A stretch of 31,106 bases of DNA from DASZPL01 sp035550315. GTDB taxonomy: Bacteria > Actinomycetota > Actinomycetes > JAFAQI01. Position 1 is the stretch's first letter. Every line of letters begins with the position of its first letter. The position numbers were made by a program, and so were the translations under genes. Shown here one piece after another: positions 1 to 7,870 of the stretch. The notes beneath the pieces are model-generated. The model was not told the DNA's origin and ran no database searches. It worked only from the letters and a program-made list of their open reading frames with translations. Where the stretch lies: the NCBI GenBank assembly GCA_035550315.1, contig DASZPL010000178.1, forward strand, positions 1 to 31,106. The letters are read 5' to 3'.

Positions 1-278
1 CCGCGCCTTGTTGCCGTGGTCAGCACCGCGGCTTCGAGGGCTTTCGAGATCCGTACGTTGATGGTCGGCGAGTGCTCGTTGCCGCCCGTCAGCGACGGAC
101 GGCCGCGCCGGCGCAACTCGGGGAGGAGCTCGTCGACGATCTCCCGGGCGCGCTCCTCTGTGATCCGGCGGCCCTGCTTATCGCGGATGATCTCCTTGTC
201 TAGGTCGACGTCGCGCTGAACAGCGTGCGCCCTGCCCACGCGGTGGATCCGCGAGGAGTTCGCCCACGAGTACGTCAC
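1..278 (-). CDS. Ribbon-helix-helix (CopG-like) antitoxin-type protein, partial
   Basis: Reading leftward from a GTG at 278, an open frame runs off the window edge (92 codons seen). The in-frame stop TAA lies directly before this GTG. The protein has an acidic segment (DVDLDKEIIRD), a helical stretch (ITEERAREIVDELLPEL) and then RRGRPSLTGG followed by SPTINVRISKALEAAV. The layout of a basic RGRPSLTG linker and a beta strand of alternating residues followed by a helix is typical of actinobacterial CopG/RHH antitoxins, which bind their own promoter. The carboxyl end and any partner toxin lie outside the window. No good Shine-Dalgarno precedes the GTG, and a GTG 14 codons further in is an alternative start. 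The class is inferred from pattern and the toxin-antitoxin role is not shown. Confidence 0.55.
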   Translation of the reverse strand, partial: MTYSWANSSRIHRVGRAHAVQRDVDLDKEIIRDKQGRRITEERAREIVDELLPELRRRGRPSLTGGNEHSPTINVRISKALEAAVLTTATRR

Positions 279-290
279 TTAGATATTGTG

Positions 291-307
291 TCTCACATAA
301 AATGAGA
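291..307. promoter_or_regulatory. Short inverted repeat, possible operator of the RHH gene
   Basis: TCTCA (291-295) and TGAGA (303-307) flank a 7-nt AT-rich centre, 12 nt upstream of the GTG of the leftward RHH-like gene. The surrounding 280-318 stretch is strikingly AT-rich for this genome. Small RHH antitoxins usually autoregulate through such short palindromes, so an operator is plausible, but the arms are only 5 bp and could be chance. Confidence 0.25.
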
Positions 308-369
308 AGTAAACCGGAATTGACGCACGGTGATCCCTGCCGGTCGGAGTCGCTGCCCGATGGCAAGCG

Positions 370-2295
370 CTAAATGACGTCCACCGGGTTGGACTGGCCG
401 ACGTTGCCGTAGGCGTCGACGACCCGAATCGCGTCGTTGCCGGCATGACGGTAGAACGTCACATCGACGGTGGCCCGGCCACCTTGCAGCGACACGCTGC
501 CGTTGGGCGGCAGGACCGCGTTTGGGTCGTTGCTGGCAAACCGCAGCGTGCTGTTGTCGCCGGTAGCGATGTCACCGTGATCGTCTTCGGCCAGGATCGT
601 GACCGAGAACGCGTGGCCGCGCAGGATCCGGCTCTGCGCCGTCACCACCAGGTGGGTCGCCACGTCGTACTGCGCGTAGAGGGTCGCGGTGACCGGTCCC
701 GTGCCCAGCACCGCAGAAAGGTCGGTGGTCGTGGTGACCTGCGTCCCGCCACGTGGAGCGGTGAACCAGCCGAGGAAGGCGCCCTGCGGGTCCGAGGCGG
801 TTGGCAGCGTCTGGTTCGCGTCGCTGACCGTCGCTGCGTAGACGTATTGCGTCGGTGGCGTCGGGCTGGTGCCGCCGTTGACGTCAAACGACAACGCGAA
901 GTTGTGAGTGTCGACGGTCAGGCGGCCGGCGTCGCCCTGGCCGTGATCATCGACGGTGCCGGAGCCGGTCGGCAGGATTCGGCCGGTGTTGTGCACCGTT
1001 CCGGGGCCCGACAGCGACCCGCCGAGATCGATCGTTCCGGAGCTGTCGATGGTGACGCCGGCAGGTACCGACTCCGTCGACCCGGCCGGGAAGGTCAGCA
1101 GGCCGGCGTTTGACAACGTGCCGAAATCGCGGATGCTCCCTGGGTTCCTCACGTCACCCGGGCCGATTGCATCCGGACTGCCGGCGCCGCCCGTCGCCGT
1201 CACCGACCCGGCTGAGATGGTCACCTCGGCACCGTCTTGGTCGAAGCCGCCGCCGATGCCAGCGGCTTGAGCACCGCCGATTGCCGTCAGCGAGCCGCCG
1301 GTCACGTCCAACGTGCCGCCTGACAGGCCGCCGCCGGAGGAGTTTCCGGTGCCGACGCCGGCGCCGTGGTCGCCGCCGATTGCCGTGACCAAGCCGTCAG
1401 AGATGTCGACGGAGTCGCCCTTCGTATTGAGACCGCCGCCGATGCCGGCAGCGTCAGCGCCGCCGGTCGCAGTCACCGTTCCGCCGCTGATGCTGAGGTG
1501 ACCCACGGGGTCGATGCTGTTGATGCCGGTGCCGATGCCGGCGCCCATGTCGCCGCCGGTGGCGACGACGTGGCCGCCGGAGATCGTGACGTCGCCGAAG
1601 TCGCCCTGATGGCCGCCGCCGATTCCTGCCCCTTCGAAACCACCCGTTGCGGTTACCTGGCCACCCGAGATCAAGATGGTGCCGCCGTTTCCGGCGCCGT
1701 CATTCGTTCCGCCACCGATGCCGGCGCCGTCGCCGACCCCGCAGGATGCCGAGACCACGCCACCTTGGATGTCGACGGTGCCGTTGGAGCCTTGGGCGGC
1801 GCCGCCAATGCCGGCCCCGACATTGCCGACCGCCGTGACGGTGCCGCTGAGAATCGTGACGGTGCCGGAGTCTTGCCGGCCAGTGTCGTCGACGGCGCCG
1901 TTCTCGCCTCCGATGCCCGCACTCAGCGGGCCGCCCGTTACGTTCGCCTCACCGCCACCCACCGTGTCCTCGATCGTGAGCGCCGTGCCAGTGATCACGG
2001 CGACGCCGGCCCGGCCTCGCGGGACGTTGTCGATCGTCAGGGTCTGACCATGAAGATCGAGTGTCACGGCTTCGCCGTCTCCGACGGCCGGGCGTGAGCC
2101 GTCGTCGATCGTGATGTTCGAGCCGAGCACCACGGTCCCGCCGGCCGCAAACGCAGACTCCAGCTGCGCGGCGGTCGTGACCATGGTGTCCGCGTACGCC
2201 GCGGTCGCCCCGGACAACACCATGGAACTCAGTACGGTCGTCGTCGCGCTGACGACGACGCCCAGTCGATGGAGTGACGCTCGTCGTGCGGACAT
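370..2295 (-). CDS. Secreted Gly-rich repeat protein with InlB-type repeat and Ig-like C-terminus
   Basis: A 641-residue protein. Residues 1-36 form a signal peptide (basic start, hydrophobic core, cleavage after TAAYA). Residues 40-120 form short strands that look like the cap of a beta-solenoid. Residues 145-390 hold about eight imperfect repeats of 29-33 residues with the core ISGGxVTATGG then AGIGGG. Residues 467-545 (FDVNGG ... GWFTAPRGG ... LYAQY) match the Listeria-Bacteroides InlB B-repeat (Flg_new) pattern. Residues 546-641 look like a bacterial Ig-like domain. There is no LPXTG motif, C-terminal membrane segment or visible catalytic motif, so it is probably released or loosely wall-bound. 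A role in adhesion or surface binding is an inference. A GGGGG run lies 6 nt before the ATG. The gene is divergent from the liv operon. Confidence 0.8.
   Translation of the reverse strand: MSARRASLHRLGVVVSATTTVLSSMVLSGATAAYADTMVTTAAQLESAFAAGGTVVLGSNITIDDGSRPAVGDGEAVTLDLHGQTLTIDNVPRGRAGVAVITGTALTIEDTVGGGEANVTGGPLSAGIGGENGAVDDTGRQDSGTVTILSGTVTAVGNVGAGIGGAAQGSNGTVDIQGGVVSASCGVGDGAGIGGGTNDGAGNGGTILISGGQVTATGGFEGAGIGGGHQGDFGDVTISGGHVVATGGDMGAGIGTGINSIDPVGHLSISGGTVTATGGADAAGIGGGLNTKGDSVDISDGLVTAIGGDHGAGVGTGNSSGGGLSGGTLDVTGGSLTAIGGAQAAGIGGGFDQDGAEVTISAGSVTATGGAGSPDAIGPGDVRNPGSIRDFGTLSNAGLLTFPAGSTESVPAGVTIDSSGTIDLGGSLSGPGTVHNTGRILPTGSGTVDDHGQGDAGRLTVDTHNFALSFDVNGGTSPTPPTQYVYAATVSDANQTLPTASDPQGAFLGWFTAPRGGTQVTTTTDLSAVLGTGPVTATLYAQYDVATHLVVTAQSRILRGHAFSVTILAEDDHGDIATGDNSTLRFASNDPNAVLPPNGSVSLQGGRATVDVTFYRHAGNDAIRVVDAYGNVGQSNPVDVI
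1126..1863 (-). repeat. In-frame tandem coding repeats (about 90 bp unit)
   Basis: This is the part of the secreted protein gene that encodes residues 145-390. Units of about 87-99 bp recur, each giving ISGGxVTA(T/I)GG and then (A/G)AGIGGG. Spacer length between units varies (QGDFGD, NSIDPVGH, NTKGDS and so on), so copies have diverged but stayed in frame. Such a region can gain or lose units by slippage or recombination. Confidence 0.75.
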
Positions 2296-2372
2296 CCGCG
2301 ACCCCCGTTAACCGTTGAGCCAAGATCGACATGCCAAGTACGGCAGATCGCACTATGACACGACAAGGTCGT

Positions 2373-2382
2373 CACTCGAGTG
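2373..2382. promoter_or_regulatory. 10-bp palindrome in divergent intergenic region
   Basis: CACTCGAGTG is a perfect palindrome in the 169-bp gap between the secreted protein gene and livG. Just beside it, ACGAC-aag-GTCGT (2360-2372) is a second small inverted repeat. A CATAGT -10-like hexamer for the leftward gene reads at 2357-2352. These could be a regulator site for either divergent gene, but no regulator gene is nearby to support this. Confidence 0.25.
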
Positions 2383-2413
2383 CCGATTCCATCACTGTGG
2401 CGCCGCGCGCCGC

Positions 2414-2419
2414 TAGGGT
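2414..2419 (+). promoter_or_regulatory. Putative -10 element for the liv operon
   Basis: TAGGGT fits the actinobacterial TANNNT -10 consensus and would start transcription near 2427, giving a leader of about 38 nt that includes a GGAGG at 2450-2454, 10 nt before the livG GTG. No convincing -35 hexamer is visible at the expected distance, which is common for this sigma class. Confidence 0.35.
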
Positions 2420-2464
2420 GCGTTCGCGGCGTTCCGATGTCCGGCGGACGGAGGTCTCACGGCA

Positions 2465-3274
2465 GTGGCAGCCTCGCTCGAGATTGCCGATGTCACCGTC
2501 CGGTTCGGCGGACTCGTCGCGCTCGACAGCGTCTCGGCGGCGGTTGAGCCAAAGCAGGTAGTCGGCGTCATTGGCCCGAACGGCGCCGGCAAGACCACGT
2601 TGTTCAACGTGGTCTGCGGGTTTGTCCGGCCGGTCGAAGGCACGCTGCGGTGGCAGGGTCGGCTGCTGCGTCGGCACCGACCGCATCAGCTGGCGTCGCT
2701 CGGCATCGCCCGCACGTTGCAGGGTCTGGGATTGTTCCCGCACCTGTCGGTGCTCGACAACGTTGTCATCGGCGCCGACCGCCACGCCCGCGTCGGCGTC
2801 TTCTCCGGACTGCTCGCGCTCCCGACCAGTGACGTCGACGAGCATCGGTTGCGCGACCGCGCGCAGGCCGTGCTCGCCGACCTCGGCATTGCCGACACGT
2901 CGGCGTGGCTGCCGTCGCAGCTTCCGTACGGCGTGCAGAAGCGGGTAGCACTTGCCCGCGCGCTGGTCGCCGAGCCGTCGCTGCTCCTGCTCGACGAGCC
3001 GGCCTCGGGGTTGTCGAGCGACGAGATCCGCGAGCTGGGTGACGTGATCCGCGGCCTGACCGGCCGGATGTCCGTGCTGCTTGTCGAGCACCACATGGAT
3101 CTCGTGATGGACGTCTGTGACCACATCGTCGTGCTCGATTTCGGCCGCGTGGTCGCGGCCGGTACGCCGGACGAGGTGCGGGGTGACGCGCGCGTGCTCG
3201 AGGCCTACCTCGGCGAGGAGATCGACGAGAGCACGCAGGCGGTCGGCGAGGAGGCCGGCGATGCTCCGAGTTGA
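2465..3274 (+). CDS. livG: Branched-chain amino-acid-type ABC transporter ATPase (LivG-like)
   Basis: A 269-residue ATP-binding subunit of a type I importer of the branched-chain amino acid/amide family (HAAT). Walker A GPNGAGKT is at residues 37-44, and Walker B LLLLDEP follows the family signature region, which here reads PYGVQKRV in place of a canonical LSGGQ. LivG proteins usually have a divergent SYGxQR signature, so this is within the family range but weaker. Then come the switch His (LLVEHHMD) and a LivG-type end (GEEID). The GTG start is chosen because of the GGAGG 10 nt upstream and because the fold begins at residue 5. It is the first gene of a livG-F-H-M-J operon. The actual substrate (Leu/Ile/Val, amide, urea or other) cannot be read from the sequence. 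Confidence 0.9.
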   Translation: MAASLEIADVTVRFGGLVALDSVSAAVEPKQVVGVIGPNGAGKTTLFNVVCGFVRPVEGTLRWQGRLLRRHRPHQLASLGIARTLQGLGLFPHLSVLDNVVIGADRHARVGVFSGLLALPTSDVDEHRLRDRAQAVLADLGIADTSAWLPSQLPYGVQKRVALARALVAEPSLLLLDEPASGLSSDEIRELGDVIRGLTGRMSVLLVEHHMDLVMDVCDHIVVLDFGRVVAAGTPDEVRGDARVLEAYLGEEIDESTQAVGEEAGDAPS

Positions 3275-3968
3275 CGACGTGGTGACGACGTACGGCGCCG
3301 TCCGTGCCGTCGACGGGGTCTCGTTCGAGGCGCCCGACGGCAGCATCACGGCCGTGCTGGGTGCCAACGGCGCCGGCAAGACGACGTTGCTGCGCACCAT
3401 CAACGGCATCGTCCGCCCGAGCGCCGGCCGCATCGACTTCGACGGCCACGACCTGGTCCACTCGAAGGTCGAGGACGTCGTCACGTTCGGCGTCGCGCAC
3501 GTGCCGGAGGGCCGCGGCGTGATCACCGAGCTGACGGTCGAGGACAACCTGCGCCTGGGTGCGCTGTGGCGTGGCGGTCAGCGGGAGTCCAGAAACGACC
3601 TCGGCGGGATCTACGAGATGTTCCCGCCGCTCGAAGCTCGCCGGGCGCAAACCGCCGAGACCCTCTCCGGCGGGGAGCGCCAGATGCTCGCCATCGGCCG
3701 TGCCCTGATGAGCCGGCCCCGGCTGCTGCTGCTCGACGAGCCCTCGCTCGGCCTGGCGCCGCGGATCACCGCGCAGATCATGGCGACGCTGCGCCGGCTG
3801 CGCGACGAGCAGGGCATCGCCGTCGTGCTGGTGGAGCAGAACGCCCGCAGCGCGCTGTCCATCGCCGACACCGCGGTGGTGCTGAACCTCGGTCGGGTGG
3901 TCGCGTCCGGGCCCGCCGCGCAGCTTGCCAACGACACCGATCTCCGTCACGCCTACCTGGGGTTCTGA
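3261..3968 (+). CDS. livF: Branched-chain amino-acid-type ABC transporter ATPase (LivF-like)
   Basis: A 235-residue second ATPase, pairing with LivG on the cytoplasmic face of the LivHM permease. Walker A GANGAGKT is at 34-41, the signature is a clean LSGGE, then LLLLDEPSLGLAP (Walker B and the D-loop typical of LivF), and LVEQNA carries the position of the switch region. The ATG at 3261 lies inside the end of livG (14-nt overlap) and is preceded by GAGGAGG at 3248-3254, so the two genes are translationally coupled. The length matches the LivF family (about 233-240). Confidence 0.92.
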   Translation: MLRVDDVVTTYGAVRAVDGVSFEAPDGSITAVLGANGAGKTTLLRTINGIVRPSAGRIDFDGHDLVHSKVEDVVTFGVAHVPEGRGVITELTVEDNLRLGALWRGGQRESRNDLGGIYEMFPPLEARRAQTAETLSGGERQMLAIGRALMSRPRLLLLDEPSLGLAPRITAQIMATLRRLRDEQGIAVVLVEQNARSALSIADTAVVLNLGRVVASGPAAQLANDTDLRHAYLGF

Positions 3969-3972
3969 TGCG

Positions 3973-4857
3973 ATGACTCCGGTCAACCTGATCCTCTACG
4001 GCATCGCGAACGGCGCGATCTACGCCGCGGTGGCGATCGCGCTGGTGCTGATCTGGCGCTCGACCCGGATCGTGAACTTCGCGCAGGGCGGCATGTTGAT
4101 GTTCACCACGTTCATCGCCTGGACGCTGGTGCACAGCCACGGGGTCAACTACTGGATCGGGCTGGTCGTCGCGATGGCCGCCGGGCTGGTCCTGGGCGGC
4201 CTCGCGGAACGGCTGCTGGTCCGTCCGGTCGAGGGCGGCCCGCCGCTGAACGCCGTCATCGTTACGCTCGGCCTGCTGCTCGTGCTGCAGGCGGCCGCCG
4301 GGATGATCTGGGGCAACGGGCTGAGCTCTTACCCGGCCGCGTTCTCGCGCACCTTCTACCGCGTCGGTCACCAACGGTTGCTGCTCTCGCCGAACTACGT
4401 GTTCGTGCTGCTCGCCGTCCTCGCCGTGGTCGTCGCGCTGACGTTGCTCTTCCGGTTCACGGCGCTCGGCCTGCGGATGCGAGCCGCCGCCTTCAACCCC
4501 GAGGTCGCGCGGTTGCTCGGCGTCCGGGTGGGCCGGATGCTGACGCTCGGCTGGGCATTGGCGGCGCTCGTCGGCGCGATCGCCGGCGTGCTGATCGCCG
4601 GGACCCAGGCCAACTACATCAACCCGAACGGCTTCGACGCGTTGCTGATCCTCGGCTTCACCGCGGCGATCATCGGCGGTCTCGACAGCCCGCCGGGTGC
4701 GGTCGTCGGCGGCATCCTGCTGGGCGTCGCGCTGGCGTTCCTCGACAACTACGTGAGCAACGACATCGACCCGTTCTTCGTGCTGGCGCTGCTCGTCGTC
4801 GTACTCATGATCCGACCCAACGGCCTGTTCACCAGGACCGCGGTGCGCCGGGTATGA
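3973..4857 (+). CDS. livH: Branched-chain amino-acid-type ABC permease (LivH-like)
   Basis: A 294-residue integral membrane permease with about eight hydrophobic segments. The family hallmark VNFAQGG sits near residues 33-39, followed later by AAFNPEVARLLGV (the cytoplasmic coupling loop) and the GGLDSPPGAVVGG segment near the end. The ATG begins 4 nt after the livF stop, and the stop overlaps the livM ATG by ATGA. It forms the membrane channel with LivM and is driven by LivG/LivF. Confidence 0.9.
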   Translation: MTPVNLILYGIANGAIYAAVAIALVLIWRSTRIVNFAQGGMLMFTTFIAWTLVHSHGVNYWIGLVVAMAAGLVLGGLAERLLVRPVEGGPPLNAVIVTLGLLLVLQAAAGMIWGNGLSSYPAAFSRTFYRVGHQRLLLSPNYVFVLLAVLAVVVALTLLFRFTALGLRMRAAAFNPEVARLLGVRVGRMLTLGWALAALVGAIAGVLIAGTQANYINPNGFDALLILGFTAAIIGGLDSPPGAVVGGILLGVALAFLDNYVSNDIDPFFVLALLVVVLMIRPNGLFTRTAVRRV

Positions 4858-5894
4858 ACACGGTCGTCAGCTTCCTGCGTCGCTGGACCTTGCTGCGGCA
4901 CCTGCTGGTCGCGGTGGCGGCCGCCGCGTTGCTGTACGGGCTCACCCAGTGGCTGTCGGACTACCGCAACATCCAGCTCGCCGACATCGCGATGGAGCTG
5001 TGCGCGGTCGCCGGCCTGACGATCCTCACCGGCCATTCGGGGCAGATCTCCCTCGGCAACGGCGCGTTCATGTTCGTCGGCGCCTACACCGTCGCGTTGA
5101 TTTTCGAGCACCACACCGTCGGCAACGCCGGGCTGGTCTGGGTGCTCGCGTCGGCGGTCGTCGTATCGGCGATCATCGGCGGGTTGATCGGAGTCGCCGC
5201 CGCGCGGCTGCGCGGCCCGTACCTCGCCGGCGTCACCCTGGCGCTGGCCATCGGCCTGCCGGTGCTGCCGAAATACCAGAAGCTCTCCGCGCTCGGCGGG
5301 CACGCCGGCATCCCGGTCGGTACGCCGCCCGCGCCCGGCGGGATGGACCTGTTCCGCTGGCAGGCGCTGCTGTGCTGCCTGGCCGCCGTCATCACGGTGT
5401 TCGTGCTCGCGAACCTCGCGCGCAGCCGCACCGGGCGCGCGTTCCGCGCGGTGCGCGACGACGAGATTGCGGCCTCGCTGGCCGGCCTCCCGGTCGCGCG
5501 CATCCAGATCCTCGCGTTCACCGTTAGCGCGGCTAGCGCCGGCCTCGCCGGTGGCCTCTTCGCCGTGATCAACGGCAGCGTCGGGCCCGACTCCTTCGGG
5601 CTGTCACTGTCGCTCGGGCTGCTGGCGGCGATCGTGCTCGGCGGGCTCGGCAGCCTGATCGGCGCGATCTACGGCTCGATCATCATCACGCTGTTGCCGC
5701 AGTGGTCGACCGACCTTGCCAGCGCGCTGTCGCTGCCGGACAAGGTCGGCAACAACCTGCCGATCGCGGTGTACGGCGTCGTCCTAATCGCCGTCATCCT
5801 GGCGTTCCCGTTCGGCCTCCAGGGCGTGGTCCAACGGGTCGGCCAGATAACGCGTCGGACACGAAACTCGCCGGTAACTATTCACCGAACGTAA
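4854..5894 (+). CDS. livM: Branched-chain amino-acid-type ABC permease (LivM-like)
   Basis: A 346-residue permease partner of LivH. The LTILTGHSGQISLGNGAFM segment (about residues 57-75) corresponds to the conserved TGYxGQxSLGHAAF motif of LivM. The ARSRTGRAFRAVRDDEIAA loop is the ATPase coupling region, and GGLGSLIGAIYGS closes the conserved core. The start ATG overlaps the livH stop (ATGA), so coupling is expected. The tail after residue 330 is short and basic. Confidence 0.9.
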   Translation: MNTVVSFLRRWTLLRHLLVAVAAAALLYGLTQWLSDYRNIQLADIAMELCAVAGLTILTGHSGQISLGNGAFMFVGAYTVALIFEHHTVGNAGLVWVLASAVVVSAIIGGLIGVAAARLRGPYLAGVTLALAIGLPVLPKYQKLSALGGHAGIPVGTPPAPGGMDLFRWQALLCCLAAVITVFVLANLARSRTGRAFRAVRDDEIAASLAGLPVARIQILAFTVSAASAGLAGGLFAVINGSVGPDSFGLSLSLGLLAAIVLGGLGSLIGAIYGSIIITLLPQWSTDLASALSLPDKVGNNLPIAVYGVVLIAVILAFPFGLQGVVQRVGQITRRTRNSPVTIHRT

Positions 5895-5907
5895 TTCGGA
5901 ATACGGT
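5885..5907 (+). promoter_or_regulatory. Hairpin at the livM stop and -10-like element before livJ
   Basis: CCGAA (5885-5889) and TTCGG (5895-5899) form a perfect 5-bp stem whose loop contains the livM TAA. Directly after it, TACGGT (5902-5907) fits TANNNT and would start a transcript about 37 nt before the binding-protein ATG. Binding proteins are usually needed in excess over the permease, so a separate promoter or an RNA-processing/partial stop site is plausible. Evidence is pattern only. Confidence 0.3.
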
Positions 5908-5950
5908 CCCGCCGTTAGGCCCCGGACCCGACCCTCGGAGTGGAGGCGCG

Positions 5951-7285
5951 ATGTCGAAGACGTCCGTGCGCGTGCTCGCGGCAGCGAGCGTGCTGGCGCT
6001 CGCCGCGGCGTGTGGCAGCGGCAGCAGCGGTAGTGGAGGCGGCGGCAGCAGCAGCAACTCGGGCGGCAACACCGCCTCAGCGCCCGGCGTGACCGCGACG
6101 ACGGTCACCATCGGCAGCCACCAGCCACTCACCGGCATCGCGGCGCCTGGCTACTCCGAGATCGCGCCCGCGTCGAAGGCCTACTTCGACTGGGTGAACG
6201 CGCATGGCGGCGTCAACGGCCGCAAGATCATCTATAAGTACCTCGATGACGCCTACGACCCGTCGAAGACCGTCAACGTGGTCAAGCAGCTGGTCGTGCA
6301 GGACAAGGTCTTCGGCATCTTCAACGGCCTCGGCACGCCGACCCACGAGCAGGTGCTGAACTTCCTCAACAGCCAGCAGATCCCGGACCTGTTCGTCGCC
6401 TCCGGCTGCCTGTGCTGGAACCAGCCGTCGAAGTATCCCGAGACCTTCGGCTGGCAGCCGGACTACACCGTCGAGGGCAAGATCCTCGGTAAGTACATCG
6501 CCGACAAGTTCCACGGCCAGAAGATCGCGATTTTCGCGCAGAACGACGACTTCGGGAAGAACGGCGTCAAGGGCCTGCAAGATGAGGTGCCGGCGAGCCA
6601 GATCGCCACGACGCAGTACTACGACCCGACCAACACGACCATCACGCCGCTGGTGCAGAAGCTGCAGAACTCCGGCGCCAAGGTCGTGGTGTCGTTCAGC
6701 GTCCCGGCGTTCACCGCGCTGTTGATGCTGACGTCCGGCGAGCTGCACTTCGCGCCGCAGCTGGTGGTCAGCAACGTCGGCTCCGACCCGATCACGCTCA
6801 GCGGGTTGCTCGAGTCGTTCGCCAAGCAAGGCGGCGCGACCGTCAACGGCCAGCAGCTGATCCAGGGAATCATCACCGACGGCTACCTGCCGAGTTCGGC
6901 CGATCCGAGCAACAGCTGGATCAAGCTGTTCAAGAAGGTGCTGGCGAAGTACGACCCGAAGGCGCCGCTTGACGGCAACACCGAGTACGGCATGGCCGCG
7001 GCGTACACCTTCGTGCAAGCGCTGCAGGCGGCCGGCCAGAACCCGACCCGGCAGAGCCTGGTGCAGGCGGTCGAGCAGTCCCACTTCACCGGCCCGGCGC
7101 TGGTGCCGTTCGCCTACTCGAGCAGCTCGCACGCCGGCATGACCGGCACGCAGATGGGTGTCATCCACGGCCTGTCGGTGCACTACACCGGACAGCCCGA
7201 GACGACCGACGACGGCAACGGCCCCATCACGCCGTACACGACGGCGCCGCCGACGGCGCCGGCCAACGGCGTACCGACCGGCTGA
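5951..7285 (+). CDS. livJ: ABC transporter substrate-binding lipoprotein (LivJ/Peripla_BP_6 type)
   Basis: A 444-residue extracellular binding protein. The signal peptide ends in a lipobox LAAAC with Cys21, followed by a Gly/Ser-rich linker (residues 22-45) that spaces the domain from the membrane. The mature part starts VTIGSHQPLTGIAAPGY and continues with YKYLDDAYDPSKTVNVVKQLVVQDKVFGIFNGLGTP, the classic type I periplasmic-binding fold of the LivJ/AmiC family. Two Cys close together (SGCLCW) lie in the ligand lobe. GGAGG at 5942-5946 precedes the ATG by 4 nt. As last gene of the importer operon it sets the substrate specificity, which is unknown. It could equally bind an aromatic or amide ligand. 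Confidence 0.9.
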   Translation: MSKTSVRVLAAASVLALAAACGSGSSGSGGGGSSSNSGGNTASAPGVTATTVTIGSHQPLTGIAAPGYSEIAPASKAYFDWVNAHGGVNGRKIIYKYLDDAYDPSKTVNVVKQLVVQDKVFGIFNGLGTPTHEQVLNFLNSQQIPDLFVASGCLCWNQPSKYPETFGWQPDYTVEGKILGKYIADKFHGQKIAIFAQNDDFGKNGVKGLQDEVPASQIATTQYYDPTNTTITPLVQKLQNSGAKVVVSFSVPAFTALLMLTSGELHFAPQLVVSNVGSDPITLSGLLESFAKQGGATVNGQQLIQGIITDGYLPSSADPSNSWIKLFKKVLAKYDPKAPLDGNTEYGMAAAYTFVQALQAAGQNPTRQSLVQAVEQSHFTGPALVPFAYSSSSHAGMTGTQMGVIHGLSVHYTGQPETTDDGNGPITPYTTAPPTAPANGVPTG

Positions 7286-7309
7286 TCCACGACCCTCGGC
7301 GGGACCTGT

Positions 7310-7315
7310 CAGACT
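7310..7315 (+). promoter_or_regulatory. Putative -10 of a leaderless transcript (thioesterase gene)
   Basis: CAGACT ends 7 nt before the ATG at 7323. A -10 hexamer at this distance puts the transcription start on the A of the ATG. No Shine-Dalgarno is visible before this ATG, which fits a leaderless mRNA. The first base of the hexamer is C, not T, so the match is imperfect. Confidence 0.35.
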
Positions 7316-7322
7316 GCGCAGC

Positions 7323-7865
7323 ATGCCTGACGGTTCGACGGTCCCGCCGGGGGAGCGGTTCGCCGACGTTGACGTCTGGGACGGCTCCCGGATCGAAGGC
7401 CGGCACCTGTGGCAGACGCTCGGCTACCGGCGGCTGTCGTGGGAGCCGGGCGCGACGTCGATCGCCTGGCAGGCGACCGAGGACTACTGCTTTCCGAGCG
7501 CCGGCGGGCCGATCGTGCAGGGCGGCCTGGTCACCGCCATCCTCGACGCGGCGATGGGCGGCTCGTGCTGGACGGTGCTCGACCGAGACCAGGCCTTCCT
7601 GACCGCGGACCTGCGGGTGGAGTTCCTGCGCTCGGCGCAGCCCGGTCCGGTGACGGCGCACGGCTGGGTGATCCGCCGGACCCGCCGGGTGGTGTTCTGC
7701 GCGGCCGAGCTGTACGTCGGCGAGGTGGCGCGCGGCGATGCCAGGCCGGCCGATCTGCTCGCCACCAGCCGTTGCACGCAGGTGGTGCTGCCGGCGTCCG
7801 GCCGGGCCGGCCGCCAGGGACCCGGGAGCATCGACGGTGCTCCACCCGACGACGCCCGAGGATAG
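7323..7865 (+). CDS. PaaI-type hotdog thioesterase family protein
   Basis: A 180-residue protein with the hotdog pattern of the PaaI/YbgC-like acyl-CoA thioesterases: GGPIVQGGLVTAILDAAMGGS (about residues 60-80, central helix with the usual Asp) followed by LTADLRVEFLRSAQPGPVTAHGWVIRRTRRVVFCAAEL (the paired strands). It would hydrolyse an acyl-CoA, substrate unknown. A polar tail from residue 155 is extra. It begins 37 nt after livJ and is followed 5 nt later by the APH-family kinase, so co-transcription with the genes downstream is likely. Confidence 0.75.
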   Translation: MPDGSTVPPGERFADVDVWDGSRIEGRHLWQTLGYRRLSWEPGATSIAWQATEDYCFPSAGGPIVQGGLVTAILDAAMGGSCWTVLDRDQAFLTADLRVEFLRSAQPGPVTAHGWVIRRTRRVVFCAAELYVGEVARGDARPADLLATSRCTQVVLPASGRAGRQGPGSIDGAPPDDARG

Positions 7866-7870
7866 GAATC

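Noticed and set aside
445..1113. Plus-strand frame opposite the secreted repeat protein
   Set aside because: The minus strand has a signal peptide, regular repeats and known domains; the plus-strand product has none.
1126..1863. Regularly spaced repeats considered as a CRISPR array
   Set aside because: The repeats are in frame, vary in sequence and length, and encode a regular protein motif.
2766..3986. 406-codon minus-strand frame opposite livG/livF
   Set aside because: The plus strand encodes two complete ABC ATPases; this frame is a composition artefact.
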